Below are positions 7,825 to 16,044 of a stretch of DNA of 64,000 nucleotides, piece after piece (the first letter of the stretch is position 1; the number at the start of each line of letters is the position of its first letter). Where the stretch lies: contig CAWARY010000002.1 of the NCBI GenBank assembly GCA_963784645.1, positions 310,001 to 374,000 on the forward strand, given 5' to 3'. The DNA comes from JBBRVW01 sp963784645. GTDB lineage: Bacteria > Actinomycetota > Actinomycetes > JACCUZ01. Both the position numbers and the translations under genes were made by a program. A model generated the notes under the pieces. That model did no database searches, was not told the DNA's origin, and worked only from the letters and a program-made list of their open reading frames with translations.

Positions 7825-8355
7825 TCAGAAGGGCGGCTCGTCGGAGGCGGTGCCGGGGGCGCTCCAGCCCCCACCGCCTCCGCCGGGGGCGTTGGCGTTC
7901 CCGGCGTTGCCGGCAGCCGCCGGCGCGGCCGAGGCCCACGGGTCGTTGTCGGCGCCGCCGCCCCCGAAGCCGCCGCCTCCGCCGCCACGAGTGGTCTTGT
8001 TGACCTTCGCGGTGGCGGACTTGAGGCTGGGGCCGACCTCGTCGACCTCGACCTCGTAGACGGTGCGCTTCTCGCCCTCCTTGGTCTCGTACGACCGCTG
8101 CTTGAGGCGGCCCTGCACGATCACGCGCATACCGCGCTGGAGGGACTCCGCGACGTTCTCGGCGGCCTGGCGCCAGACGTTGCAGGAGAGGAAGAGGCTC
8201 TCGCCGTCCTTCCACTCGTTGGTCTGCTTGTCCAGGAACCGGGGCGTCGAGGCGATGCGGAACTTCGCCACGGCCGCGCCGCTGGGCGTGAAGCGCAGCT
8301 CGGGGTCGTCGACGAGGTTGCCGACGAGGGTGATGACGGTGTCGCCTGCGGCCAT
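7825..8355 (-). CDS. ssb: Single-stranded DNA-binding protein
   Basis: This 176-residue SSB has an N-terminal OB-fold (residues 1-115: DTVITLVGNLVDDPELRFTP, FLSCNVWRQAAENVAESL, VIVQGRLKQRSYET). A glycine-rich linker with several Gly runs follows, then the acidic protein-interaction tip DEPPF. It coats single-stranded DNA at replication and repair sites and recruits partners through the tip. It sits between rpsF and rpsR, the usual actinobacterial placement, sharing their transcript. Confidence 0.97.
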   Translation of the reverse strand: MAAGDTVITLVGNLVDDPELRFTPSGAAVAKFRIASTPRFLDKQTNEWKDGESLFLSCNVWRQAAENVAESLQRGMRVIVQGRLKQRSYETKEGEKRTVYEVEVDEVGPSLKSATAKVNKTTRGGGGGGFGGGGADNDPWASAAPAAAGNAGNANAPGGGGGGWSAPGTASDEPPF

Positions 8356-8406
8356 GGAGAGGGCCCCTCGCTTCGGTGGGAGTTGACCAGTGGGCTGACG
8401 CTGGGG

Positions 8407-8697
8407 TCAGCGCTGGTCGGGACGGATGACCTTGGTGCGCAGGATCGCCTCGTTGAGGTTCAGCTGCCGGTCGAGCTCCTTGACGGTGGCCGGCTCGGCC
8501 TGGAGGTCGACCACGGCGTAGATGCCCTCGGCCTTCTTGAGGATCTCGTACGACATCCGGCGACGTCCCCAGATGTCGACCTTCTCGACGCTGCCGCCGT
8601 CGTTGGTCACGACGGTGAGGAACTGGTCGAGCGCGGGAGCGACGGTGCGCTCCTCGATGTCGGGGTCGAGGATGACCATGAGCTCGTAGTGACGCAT
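8407..8697 (-). CDS. rpsF: 30S ribosomal protein S6
   Basis: This 96-residue S6 starts MRHYELMVILDPDIEER and contains the S18-contact strand WGRRRMSYEILKKAEGIYAV. It binds S18 and the central domain of 16S rRNA. It is the first gene of the four-gene operon; ATG at 8697 follows a strong AGGAGG about 8 bases upstream. The leader contains two adjacent hairpins. The stop lies 51 bases before ssb. Confidence 0.96.
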   Translation of the reverse strand: MRHYELMVILDPDIEERTVAPALDQFLTVVTNDGGSVEKVDIWGRRRMSYEILKKAEGIYAVVDLQAEPATVKELDRQLNLNEAILRTKVIRPDQR

Positions 8698-8728
8698 GCT
8701 GACAACCCACCTCCTCTGGACTCGGCGG

Positions 8729-8761
8729 CCACGGTCTCTCCGTGGCAGGAGGGCTCCTGCC
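8729..8761 (-). promoter_or_regulatory. Two adjacent hairpins in the rpsF leader
   Basis: Read on the minus strand, GGCAGGAG/CTCCTGCC (8-bp arms, 2-base gap) is followed directly by CCACGG/CCGTGG (6-bp arms, 5-base loop), just upstream of the rpsF ribosome site. Many bacteria autoregulate this operon through an S6:S18-binding leader, but I cannot confirm that motif here. Confidence 0.3.
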
Positions 8762-8948
8762 CGATGTGACTCGGAACAGTGCGTGCGTCCGGCGCCTGCC
8801 CGGGCCTGTGCGAGCACGGACCGGGACTGCGTGGGCAGGTACCAGGGGAGGAAGGCTACCCGGCCGCGCGGCACCGCGGGAAATCCGTCCACAGGGCGCC
8901 CCCCTCGGCGCTCCCGAGCGTCCGACCCCGGTCGTATCGTCACCGGAC

Positions 8949-9770
8949 ATGACGACTGCCCATCGGATCCGGATCGGTGCCCACGTCGACCCGGTCGACC
9001 CGGTGGCCGAGGCGGCCGCCCGGGGGGCCGACCTCGTGCAGATCTTCCTGGGTGATCCCCAGGGCTGGAAGGACCCCGCGGTGGCCCACCCCGGCGGGTT
9101 CGACGGGCTGCGCGCCGCGGTGGCCGAGGCCGGCATCGACGTCTACGTCCACGCGCCGTACCGGCTCAACGTGGCCACGGCCAACAACCGGATCCGCATC
9201 CCCAGCCGCCAGCTGCTCGCGACGTACGCCGCCGCGGCGGCCGATCTGGGGGCGCTCGGCATCGTCGTGCACGGGGGCCACGTGCTGAAGGACGACGACC
9301 CGGAGGGCGGCTTCGACAACTGGGCCAAGACCTTCGAGCGGTGGGAGCCGCCGCTCCCGGTGCTCATCGAGAACACCGCCGGCGGCGACGGCGCCATCGC
9401 CCGGCGCACCGACCGGCTGGCCAGGCTCTGGGAGGTCTTCGAGGACCGGCTGGAGCCGGCCGTCCTCGAGAAGGTCGGGTTCTGCCTGGACACCTGTCAC
9501 GCGCACGCCGGCGGCGAGGAGCTGGCCGGCGTCGTCGACCGGGTCAAGGCGGTCACCGGCCGGGTCGACCTGGTGCACGCCAACGACTCCCGCGACGCGT
9601 TCGACTCCGGAGCCGACCGGCACACCAACTTCGGGTCCGGCCGGATCGACGGCGACGACCTGCTCGCGGTGGTCTCGGCCGCCGGGGCGCCGGTGGTGTG
9701 CGAGACGCCGGGCGGGGTCGACGGCCAACGCGCCGACATCGACTGGCTGCGGGAGCGCCTGCCGGCGTAG
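8949..9770 (+). CDS. nfo: Deoxyribonuclease IV (AP endonuclease, Nfo family)
   Basis: This 273-residue TIM-barrel endonuclease cuts the backbone 5' of abasic sites in base-excision repair. Metal-ligand motifs appear in order: GAHVD, HAPYRLNVAT, VVHGGHV, LIENTAGG, CLDTCHAHAGG, VHANDSRDAFDSGADRH and CETPGG. The trinuclear zinc ligands (His, Glu and Asp residues in these motifs) look complete. Length fits the family. ATG at 8949 is supported by the ribosome-site-like GACCCCGG region only weakly, but the protein starts at the first barrel strand. It is divergent from the rpsF operon. Confidence 0.93.
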   Translation: MTTAHRIRIGAHVDPVDPVAEAAARGADLVQIFLGDPQGWKDPAVAHPGGFDGLRAAVAEAGIDVYVHAPYRLNVATANNRIRIPSRQLLATYAAAAADLGALGIVVHGGHVLKDDDPEGGFDNWAKTFERWEPPLPVLIENTAGGDGAIARRTDRLARLWEVFEDRLEPAVLEKVGFCLDTCHAHAGGEELAGVVDRVKAVTGRVDLVHANDSRDAFDSGADRHTNFGSGRIDGDDLLAVVSAAGAPVVCETPGGVDGQRADIDWLRERLPA

Positions 9771-9803
9771 CACGACGCGAGCCCGACGACCGGGCCCGGC
9801 CCG

Positions 9804-10349
9804 TCAGGGAGCGCTGGCCTCGGCGGGCTCGGCCGGTGCCGCGGCGCGCGCTGCCGGCAGCCCGGCCAGGCCGGCGCCGTCGGCCCCGGCGGTGGCGCAC
9901 GGCGCGGCGTGGTCGCGCACGGCCCGCAGCGACGCCTCGAAGTCGGACAGCGCCCCGCTCGCGCGCAGCGGCTCGACCAGCCACGACTCGATCAGCTCGA
10001 TCTGGCCCGGCAGGACCTGGTCGAGCAACGCGCGGCCGGAGTCGGTGATCACCGCGTACGTGATGCGCCGGTCGGTGGCGCAGGACCGGCGGGTCACCCA
10101 GCCGCGCTCGACCAGCCGGTCGACGACCCGGGTGATGCCGCTCGAGGTGAGCGTGGTCTGGGCGGTCAGGTCGCTCATCCGCAGCAGGCCCTCGGGGGAG
10201 CGCGCCAGCCGCAGGCAGACATCGAACTCGGCGGGGGCCAGCCCGTGGTCGGCCAGCTGCGTGTGGCCCCGGGCCGACAGGGACGCCCAGGTCTCGGCGA
10301 GCAGGCCCATGAGGGTCAGCCGCTCGTCGTCCAGAGGTCGGTCCTGCAT
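9804..10349 (-). CDS. MarR-family transcriptional regulator
   Basis: This is a winged-helix dimer of about 181 residues. The MarR core is plain: LAPAEFDVCLRLARSPEGLLRMSDLTAQTTLTSSGITRVVDRLVERGWV, then a wing RRSCATDRRITYAVITDSG. The C-terminus has an extra Ala-rich tail of about 40 residues. It is divergent from yceI, with a near-palindrome overlapping the yceI promoter, so it probably represses yceI and perhaps itself (inference). I prefer ATG at 10349 (MQDRPLDDERL); ATG at 10364 is also in frame. Confidence 0.88.
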   Translation of the reverse strand: MQDRPLDDERLTLMGLLAETWASLSARGHTQLADHGLAPAEFDVCLRLARSPEGLLRMSDLTAQTTLTSSGITRVVDRLVERGWVTRRSCATDRRITYAVITDSGRALLDQVLPGQIELIESWLVEPLRASGALSDFEASLRAVRDHAAPCATAGADGAGLAGLPAARAAAPAEPAEASAP

Positions 10350-10368
10350 GCGCCGAGTGTACATCTAC

Positions 10369-10400
10369 TTGACAACGGGAATGTTGAGCGCGCAATATTT
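10369..10400 (+). promoter_or_regulatory. yceI promoter with MarR-type operator
   Basis: TTGACA (10369-10374) is followed after 18 bases by CAATAT (10393-10398). A 20-base imperfect palindrome at 10380-10399 (AATGTTGAGCGCGCAATATT, 16 of 20 positions symmetric) covers the spacer and -10. Its position between the divergent MarR and yceI genes makes it the likely MarR binding site. Confidence 0.55.
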
Positions 10401-10446
10401 GCTCTAGCAGCCGACACCTCCTCAGCACCTCCGGAAGGAACTCCCC

Positions 10447-11037
10447 ATGACCGAGCAGACCACCCAGACCGCAGGCCTCCGCGTCGTCGACGGCCGCAGC
10501 CTCCCCGCCGCCGGCACCTACGTCATCGACCCGACCCACACCCGCGTCGGCTTCGTCGCCCGGCACCTCATGGTGACCAAGGTGCGCGGCGCCTTCCGCG
10601 AGTACACCGGCTCGATCACCATCGGCGAGGACGTCGCGTCCTCGACCGCCGAGGCGACCATCCAGATCGCCTCCGTCGACACCGGCACCGCCGACCGTGA
10701 CGCGCACCTGCGCTCCGGCGACTTCTTCGACGCCGAGACCTACCCGACGATGACCTTCGGCAACGCCAAGGTCGTCTCGCGGGACGGCGACGACCTCGTG
10801 GTCGAGGGCGACCTCACCATCAAGGACGTCACCCGCCCGGTGTCGCTCGAGGTCGAGCTCGACGGCGTCGCCAACGACCCGTTCGGCAACACCAAGCTCG
10901 CGATCACCGCGAAGACCGAGATCGACCGCGAGGACTTCGGCCTCACCTGGAACGTCGCGCTGGAGTCCGGCGGCGTCCTGGTCTCCAAGAAGATCACCAT
11001 CGAGATCGAGGCCCAGGCGGTCCTGCAGAAGGCCTGA
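10447..11037 (+). CDS. YceI-family lipocalin-like protein
   Basis: This 196-residue protein spans the YceI domain, a small beta-barrel that binds isoprenoid-type lipids. Typical features are YVIDPTHTRVGFVARHLMVTKVRG near residue 25, the DRDAHLRSGDFFDAETYPTM segment and a C-terminal TWNVALESGGVLVSKKITIE. It lacks a signal peptide, so it is probably cytoplasmic, unlike the periplasmic E. coli protein. A GGAAGGA ribosome site sits 9 bases before ATG. It is transcribed divergently from, and probably repressed by, the MarR gene. Confidence 0.92.
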   Translation: MTEQTTQTAGLRVVDGRSLPAAGTYVIDPTHTRVGFVARHLMVTKVRGAFREYTGSITIGEDVASSTAEATIQIASVDTGTADRDAHLRSGDFFDAETYPTMTFGNAKVVSRDGDDLVVEGDLTIKDVTRPVSLEVELDGVANDPFGNTKLAITAKTEIDREDFGLTWNVALESGGVLVSKKITIEIEAQAVLQKA

Positions 11038-11087
11038 CCGCTCCGCACCGCCCGGCTCGACCTGGGCTCTCCCCGCTCGTCGCGCCC

Positions 11088-11124
11088 ACGGCCGCCGCAC
11101 CCGGACACCCGGGGCGGCGGCCGT
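11088..11124 (+). terminator. Hairpin terminator after yceI
   Basis: The 11-bp arms ACGGCCGCCGC and GCGGCGGCCGT enclose a 15-base loop, 50 bases after the yceI stop. There is no T-run. Confidence 0.55.
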
Positions 11125-11208
11125 CGCGCGTCAGGGGCCGGGTCGCTGGGTAGCCTCGGGCCGACCGCTCGACCCCCGTCGCCCCCTCGCCGAGGAGCCC
11201 GTCGCCCC

Positions 11209-12330
11209 ATGGCGCTCGCCGTCCGTCCGATCAGCAGCGCCGAGCACCTGGCGTACGTCGCCTCGCAGCCGTCCGCGTCCTTCCTGCAGTGCCCGTCGTG
11301 GGCCGCGGTGAAGCAGGAGTGGGGCAGCGAGCTCCTCGGCTGGTACGACGACGCGAACCCGGACGTGCTGGTGGGCGCCGGCGTGGTGCTGCTCCGCCAG
11401 GTGCCCAAGGTGCAGAAGTTCCTCGCCTACCTGCCCGAGGGTCCGCTGCTGGACTGGGCCGCCGACGACCTCGACGCCTGGCTGGCGCCGATGGTCGCCC
11501 ACCTCAGGGCGAAGGGCGCGTTCGGCATCAAGATGGGGCCGCCCGTGCCACGGCGGCGCTGGACGGCCGCGACCGTCAAGGCCGCCATCGCCGAGGGCAG
11601 CGCCGCCCGGCTCGCCGACGTCCCGCCGGACTCCACCGACCCGACCGGCGACCGGGTGGCCGCGTCCCTCGACCGGCTCGGCTGGCGGGCGCCGGACCCC
11701 CGGGCCGGTTTCGGTGCCGGCCAGCCGCAGTACGTCTTCCAGGTGCCGCTCACCGACCGCGACGAGGACGAGCTGCTGAAGGGCTTCAACCAGCTGTGGC
11801 GGCGCAACATCAAGAAGGCCGACAAGCAGGGCGTCGTCGTCCGCCAGGGTGACCAGACGGACCTGCCCGCCTTCCATGCGCTCTACCTCGAGACCGCCGA
11901 GCGGGACCACTTCACCGGCCGCCCGCTGTCGTACTTCCAGCAGATGTGGACCGCCATGCGCGCCGAGGACCCGGACCGGATCCGGCTCTACCTCGCCGAG
12001 CACGAGGGCGACCTCGTCGCCGCCACGACGATGGTCCGCGTGGGTCAGCACGCGTGGTACTCCTACGGCGCGTCGTCGACGGCGAAGCGTGACGTCCGCG
12101 GGTCCAACGCCGTGCAGTGGGCGATGCTGCGCGACGCGAAGGCTGCCGGAGCCACGGTCTACGACCTGCGCGGCATCACCGACACCCTCGCCGACGACGA
12201 CCCGCACTTCGGCCTGATCCAGTTCAAGCTCGGCACCGGCGGCGAGGCCGTCGAGTACGTCGGCGAGTGGGACCTCCCGCTCAACAAGGTGCTCTTCAAG
12301 GCGTTCGAGCTCTACCTGAGCCGGCGGTGA
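11209..12330 (+). CDS. FemX-type peptidoglycan aminoacyltransferase
   Basis: This 373-residue protein of the FemABX family transfers an amino acid from aminoacyl-tRNA to the lipid II stem peptide, starting or extending the interpeptide bridge. It has two GNAT-like halves: SFLQCPSWAAVKQEWG near residue 25 starts the first, and FNQLWRRNIKKADKQGV (about 195-211) is the helical signature before the second. WYSYGASS and FGLIQFKLGTGGEAVEYVGEWDLPL near the end are strongly family-like. The next gene begins 4 bases later, so the two are probably translated together. Which amino acid is added cannot be read. Confidence 0.87.
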   Translation: MALAVRPISSAEHLAYVASQPSASFLQCPSWAAVKQEWGSELLGWYDDANPDVLVGAGVVLLRQVPKVQKFLAYLPEGPLLDWAADDLDAWLAPMVAHLRAKGAFGIKMGPPVPRRRWTAATVKAAIAEGSAARLADVPPDSTDPTGDRVAASLDRLGWRAPDPRAGFGAGQPQYVFQVPLTDRDEDELLKGFNQLWRRNIKKADKQGVVVRQGDQTDLPAFHALYLETAERDHFTGRPLSYFQQMWTAMRAEDPDRIRLYLAEHEGDLVAATTMVRVGQHAWYSYGASSTAKRDVRGSNAVQWAMLRDAKAAGATVYDLRGITDTLADDDPHFGLIQFKLGTGGEAVEYVGEWDLPLNKVLFKAFELYLSRR

Positions 12331-12334
12331 GCGG

Positions 12335-13369
12335 GTGACCTTCACGCTGTACGTCGACGAGCCGCGCTGGCGCGGGCACCTGCGTGATGTCGTGTCGTCC
12401 ACCCCCGGCATCGTGCCCGTGGTCAAGGGCAACGGGTACGGCGTGGGCAACGGTCGCCTCGCGGCCGAGGCCGCGCTGCTCGGCGTCGACACCGTCGCGG
12501 TCGGCACGGCCGACGAGCTGCCCGAGGTCGCGGCCGCGTTCCCCGGCGACGTCCTGGTGCTCACCCCGTCGTACCCGGCGGCGACGGCCGACGACACCGG
12601 GCGGGTGCTGCAGACCGTCGCGCACCTGGAGACGCTGCGTGCCGGTGGCGGGGCGAGGGTCGTCGTCGAGGCGATCACGTCGATGCACCGGCACGGGCTG
12701 GGTGCCGACGACGTCGACGGCCTGGCGACGGGGCTCGGCGGCGTGCGCCTGGAGGGCATCGCGTTCCACCTCCCGATGGACCGGCACGGCGGCTACCGGC
12801 CGGCCGACGAGGTGTCGTCGTGGCTGCGCCGGCTCACGGCGGCCGGCGTACCGACCGGGGTGGCCTGGGTGAGCCACCTCACCGCACGCGAGCTCGACGG
12901 GCTGCGCGCGGACTTCCCGGGCACGACGTTCCGGCCGCGGATCGGCACCTCGCTCTGGCTGGGCGACCGGGGTGCGCTGCAGGCTCGCGGCACCGTGCTC
13001 GACGTGCACCCGCTCTCCCGCGGCACGCACTACGGCTACCGCCGCCGTCGCGCGACGCGCGACTGCCACCTGGTCGTCGTCAGCGGTGGAACGGCGCACG
13101 GCGTCGCGCTGGAGGCGCCGCGGACCGTACGCGGCCCCGTGGGGCGCAGCAAGGCGTTGGCCGTCGGGACGCTGGCCGCGGCGAACCTGGCGCTGTCGCC
13201 GTTCCGCTGGGAGGGCAAGCAGCGCTGGTTCGCCGAACCGCCGCACATGCACGTCTCCCTGCTCCTGCTGCCCGCGTCGGTGACCCCGCCGGCGATCGGT
13301 GCCGAGCTCGACTGCGACGCCCGGCTCACCACGCTGCATCCCGACCGCGTCGCCCCGCTGCCGACCTGA
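12335..13369 (+). CDS. Alanine-racemase-like PLP protein paired with FemX
   Basis: This 344-residue fold-type III PLP protein keeps the N-terminal barrel start IVPVVKGNGYGVG with the Lys that binds PLP (about residue 33). EAITSMHRHGL and RPRIGTSLWLGD occur at the right spacing. It is shorter than typical Alr (about 370 residues). The usual GYADGY segment, which supplies the second catalytic Tyr, seems replaced by VVSGGTAHGVA, so true racemase activity is doubtful. The GTG start lies 4 bases after femX. Supply or sensing of a bridge amino acid is a guess from this pairing. The C-terminal EPPHMHVSLLLLP strand completes the second domain. Confidence 0.75.
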   Translation: MTFTLYVDEPRWRGHLRDVVSSTPGIVPVVKGNGYGVGNGRLAAEAALLGVDTVAVGTADELPEVAAAFPGDVLVLTPSYPAATADDTGRVLQTVAHLETLRAGGGARVVVEAITSMHRHGLGADDVDGLATGLGGVRLEGIAFHLPMDRHGGYRPADEVSSWLRRLTAAGVPTGVAWVSHLTARELDGLRADFPGTTFRPRIGTSLWLGDRGALQARGTVLDVHPLSRGTHYGYRRRRATRDCHLVVVSGGTAHGVALEAPRTVRGPVGRSKALAVGTLAAANLALSPFRWEGKQRWFAEPPHMHVSLLLLPASVTPPAIGAELDCDARLTTLHPDRVAPLPT

Positions 13370-13404
13370 CCCCCCGCCCCCCCCGGTGTCGTCCGACCCG
13401 CCGG

Positions 13405-13464
13405 CCGGCGATCACGTAAACGTGATCCACCGTCGCCTTGCACGGCGTGCAACCCGTGCAAGGC
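13405..13464 (-). repeat. 60-bp two-hairpin repeat, copy A
   Basis: This is one of three copies in the window. It holds two palindromes: GATCACGT-AA-ACGTGATC (13410-13427) and GCCTTGCACGG with CCGTGCAAGGC (13435-13464). Its reverse complement matches copy B at about 57 of 60 positions. It lies just after the FemX-Alr pair and may end both converging transcripts. Confidence 0.85.
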
Positions 13465-13485
13465 ACCGGTACGCCGTGTGAACCA

Positions 13486-14460
13486 TCAGCCCGGTGGGTC
13501 TCGGCGCGACAGGGCTCGCGCCTGGGCGGACAGCACTTGGGCCGCGAGACGGGCCGGCTGGTGCAGGTCGGCAACGGTCCAGCGCACCACCTCCCGCTGC
13601 GCACGCAACCGGTCCTCCCGCTTCTTCTCGGCCCACAGCGCGTCGGACGCACCACCAGTGCCGTCCACCCCGAGGCCGTACTTGTACCGACCGTCGAACT
13701 CACCGACGACGCCCTGCCACGTGAAGTCGACGTACCCGATCAGGCCGTCGGCGTCGTAGACGGCGACCTGCAGATCGTCGGGTGGGACGCCTTGCTGCGC
13801 CAGGACCACGCGCGACCAGGACTCGCCGGCGTTTGCGGCCCGGCCGTCGGCGAATCCGAGAGCAGTGGAGACGAAGCGGGCGCCGGGCCAGCTGCGGCAC
13901 CGGTCGACGACCGCGCGCAGCTCGGACAGCGGCACACCCTGTCGCAAGGCGGAGTCGAAAGCGGCGACAGCGCACTCGTACCGGTCGGTGCCGCGGGCGA
14001 TGTCGACCGCAGTCCGGGCCAGAGTCGTGACGTCCCAGGCGTCCGCTCGAACAAGCAGGTGCTCGTCGGGGATCTCGGCGACGTGGTGATGGACGCCTGC
14101 CTCCTGCCGCGCACCGGATGTCTCCCCCCGGGTGACGTGCACGGTCGAGAGGTCCGCGTCGAGCATGTCCAGCGCGTGGAAGACGCCGGCGCTCTGGTGG
14201 CTCAGCACCGCCGGCGCCTCCAGCGTCAGGCGGACCGCGGCGCAGTCGATCTGGTGCCGTGTCGGCGGATCAGCTGCGACGTAGGCCGCCGTCCAGGCGT
14301 AGACGCCCCGCCGGACCGACACCAGGACCTTGCGCCGACGCATCACCTGCAGCTGCGACTCCGTGTGGCCGACGGCTCGCGCCTGCGCCGCGGTGAACAC
14401 GCCCCCTTGTCGGTCCATCTGGACGACGAGACCGGGATGCAGGTCGGCGAGGTGCTTCAT
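13486..14460 (-). CDS. AbiEi-type antitoxin / DUF559-like protein
   Basis: This 324-residue protein resembles actinobacterial 'type IV toxin-antitoxin AbiEi' proteins. The N-terminal third is a winged helix (GGVFTAAQARAVGHTESQLQ, then LVSVRRGVYAW). The middle has AVLSHQSAGVFHALDML and TTLARTAVDIA. The C-terminal part looks like a Vsr/DUF559 nuclease fold (VGEFDGRYKYG, then EKKREDRLRAQ with acidic and Lys residues). No AbiEii toxin is adjacent, so the name reflects similarity only. The gene is bracketed by inverted 60-bp repeats A and B, which suggests it arrived or moved as a cassette (inference). I chose ATG at 14460; the frame stays open to 14535. Confidence 0.7.
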   Translation of the reverse strand: MKHLADLHPGLVVQMDRQGGVFTAAQARAVGHTESQLQVMRRRKVLVSVRRGVYAWTAAYVAADPPTRHQIDCAAVRLTLEAPAVLSHQSAGVFHALDMLDADLSTVHVTRGETSGARQEAGVHHHVAEIPDEHLLVRADAWDVTTLARTAVDIARGTDRYECAVAAFDSALRQGVPLSELRAVVDRCRSWPGARFVSTALGFADGRAANAGESWSRVVLAQQGVPPDDLQVAVYDADGLIGYVDFTWQGVVGEFDGRYKYGLGVDGTGGASDALWAEKKREDRLRAQREVVRWTVADLHQPARLAAQVLSAQARALSRRDPPG

Positions 14461-14548
14461 CCGCGCAGGTTGCCACCGGAACGCGATCGCGGCGTCCGCA
14501 CTGTCCACAGCCGCGCGACGCGGCCGCCGCTTCACACGGCCGGCTGTC

Positions 14549-14608
14549 GCCTTGCACGGGCTGCAACCCGTGCAAGGCGACGGTGGATCACGTTTACGTG
14601 ATCGCCGG
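14549..14608 (+). repeat. 60-bp two-hairpin repeat, copy B
   Basis: Same element as copy A in the opposite orientation, on the other side of the AbiEi-like gene. The hairpins are GCCTTGCACGGG/CCCGTGCAAGGC and GATCACGT-TT-ACGTGATC. It ends 11 bases before the stop of the glycosyltransferase gene. Confidence 0.85.
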
Positions 14609-14619
14609 ACGAGGGGGGG

Positions 14620-16044
14620 TCAGCGGACGGGGACGAGGCGCAGCGAGTCGGGTGCGTGGTCGAGGACGCCGCCGGCGGGGTCGTCGACGTCGGCGGCCGC
14701 TCCGTCCGGGCCGGCGCCGTCGGTGACCGAGCCGGGAGCCGGGGTGCGGACCGGGTCGTGCTCGGGCTGCAGGACGTCGCGGACCACCAGTGCCATCAAC
14801 CACAGGGTCGCGACGACGTGGGCCAGCACCGTGAGGTCATAGCCGTCGTCGGACAGCGCGCGCTCCGGCTTGCCCGGCGGGTAGCCCACGATGAGCATCC
14901 ACACACCGACGTAGTGCACCACCTCGGCGGCCTGCCAGATCAGCAGGTCGCGCCACCGGGGGCGCGCCAGCACGGCGAGCGGGAGCAGCCACAGCACGTA
15001 CTGCGGCGAGTAGACCTTGTTCGTGAGCAGGAACGCCGCGACGACGAGGAAGACCAGCTGCGGCAGCCGTGGTCGGCGCGGTGCGACCAGGGCGAGCAGG
15101 GCGACCCCGGCGCAGGCGAGCGCGAACAGGCCACCGGCGAGCAGGTTCAGGCGGTCCTCCGGCACGGGGTGGCCCTGCTGGCTCAGCACGAACCAGATCG
15201 AGCTGAAGCCGGCGCCGCGCTCCTGGGACAGCCGGTAGAACTTCGACCACCCGTCGAAGTCCGCGAGCATCACCGGCACGTTGACGGCCGACCACCCGCA
15301 CACCGCCGCGACCACCGTCGCCCAGAGCTCGCGCATCCGGCCGGCGCGCAGGCACAGCAGCAGGATCGGGCCGAGCGCGAACAGCGGGTAGAACTTGGTG
15401 GCCGCGGCCAGCCCGATCAGCACGCCGGCGGCCAGGGGTCTCTCCCGGGCCCATGCCAGCATGCCCAGCGCCAGCAGCGCCACGGCGTACAGGTCCCAGT
15501 TGATCGTCGCCGTCAGTGCGAGGACAGGCGCGGTGGCGACCATCGCCGCGTCCCAGCGACGGCGGCCGGACAGGGCCGCGGTCGCACCGACCGCCACCGC
15601 CGCAGCGATCGCGGCGCCCAGCGCGTTGATGTCGAAGTAGTACCGCGACCGCTTGTCCGGCGTCCCGCCCTCGGGCACCAGCCGCGCCGTGAGGTACATC
15701 ACCGCCCCGGTGAGGACGGGGTACTCGACCTGGTGGTCGCCGACCTGCCCGATGTACGGCACCTCGCCGTCGGCGAGACCGCGCCCGTAGTACAACGGCG
15801 GCACGTCGCTGTAGCAGCCGTGGCTGTAGACGCCCGGTGCCGCCCAGCCGTGGTCGCGGCACCAGTCCTTCTGGACCAGGCCGACGCCGCAGGTCAGGAA
15901 CGTCAGTGCGATGAGCACGCGGAGCGGCGTCCACCACCGCCGGTGGGCCGAAGCGCGCCGGCCGAGCGGGCCGCCGACCACCTCGCTGCCCAGGCGGACG
16001 ACGGCGTCGTCGCGCGAGGGGGCGACCAGCTCGCCGGCGTTCAC
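14620..16044 (-). CDS. DUF2029-type polyprenyl-phosphate glycosyltransferase (GT-C fold)
   Basis: This 474-residue membrane protein has about 10 hydrophobic segments. It resembles DUF2029/PimE-like mannosyltransferases, which use lipid-linked sugars outside the membrane. Visible family features are CYSDVPPLYYGRGLADGEVPY near residue 80 (the first extracytoplasmic loop with Asp and Tyr), VEYPVLTGAVMYL, AAATKFYPLFALGP and KVYSPQYVLWLLPLA. The C-terminus is a hydrophilic tail. Its ATG overlaps the stop of the PBP gene by 4 bases, so the two are co-translated. That pairing with a PBP is common in actinobacteria and suggests a cell-envelope glycan role. Confidence 0.82.
   Translation of the reverse strand: MNAGELVAPSRDDAVVRLGSEVVGGPLGRRASAHRRWWTPLRVLIALTFLTCGVGLVQKDWCRDHGWAAPGVYSHGCYSDVPPLYYGRGLADGEVPYIGQVGDHQVEYPVLTGAVMYLTARLVPEGGTPDKRSRYYFDINALGAAIAAAVAVGATAALSGRRRWDAAMVATAPVLALTATINWDLYAVALLALGMLAWARERPLAAGVLIGLAAATKFYPLFALGPILLLCLRAGRMRELWATVVAAVCGWSAVNVPVMLADFDGWSKFYRLSQERGAGFSSIWFVLSQQGHPVPEDRLNLLAGGLFALACAGVALLALVAPRRPRLPQLVFLVVAAFLLTNKVYSPQYVLWLLPLAVLARPRWRDLLIWQAAEVVHYVGVWMLIVGYPPGKPERALSDDGYDLTVLAHVVATLWLMALVVRDVLQPEHDPVRTPAPGSVTDGAGPDGAAADVDDPAGGVLDHAPDSLRLVPVR

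Noticed and set aside
8729..8761. Confirmed S6:S18 autoregulatory leader
   Set aside because: Two hairpins exist but the protein-binding motif could not be verified, so it was listed only at low confidence.
13486..14460. Complete AbiE toxin-antitoxin pair
   Set aside because: No AbiEii nucleotidyltransferase toxin lies on either side; the neighbours are the alr-like and glycosyltransferase genes.
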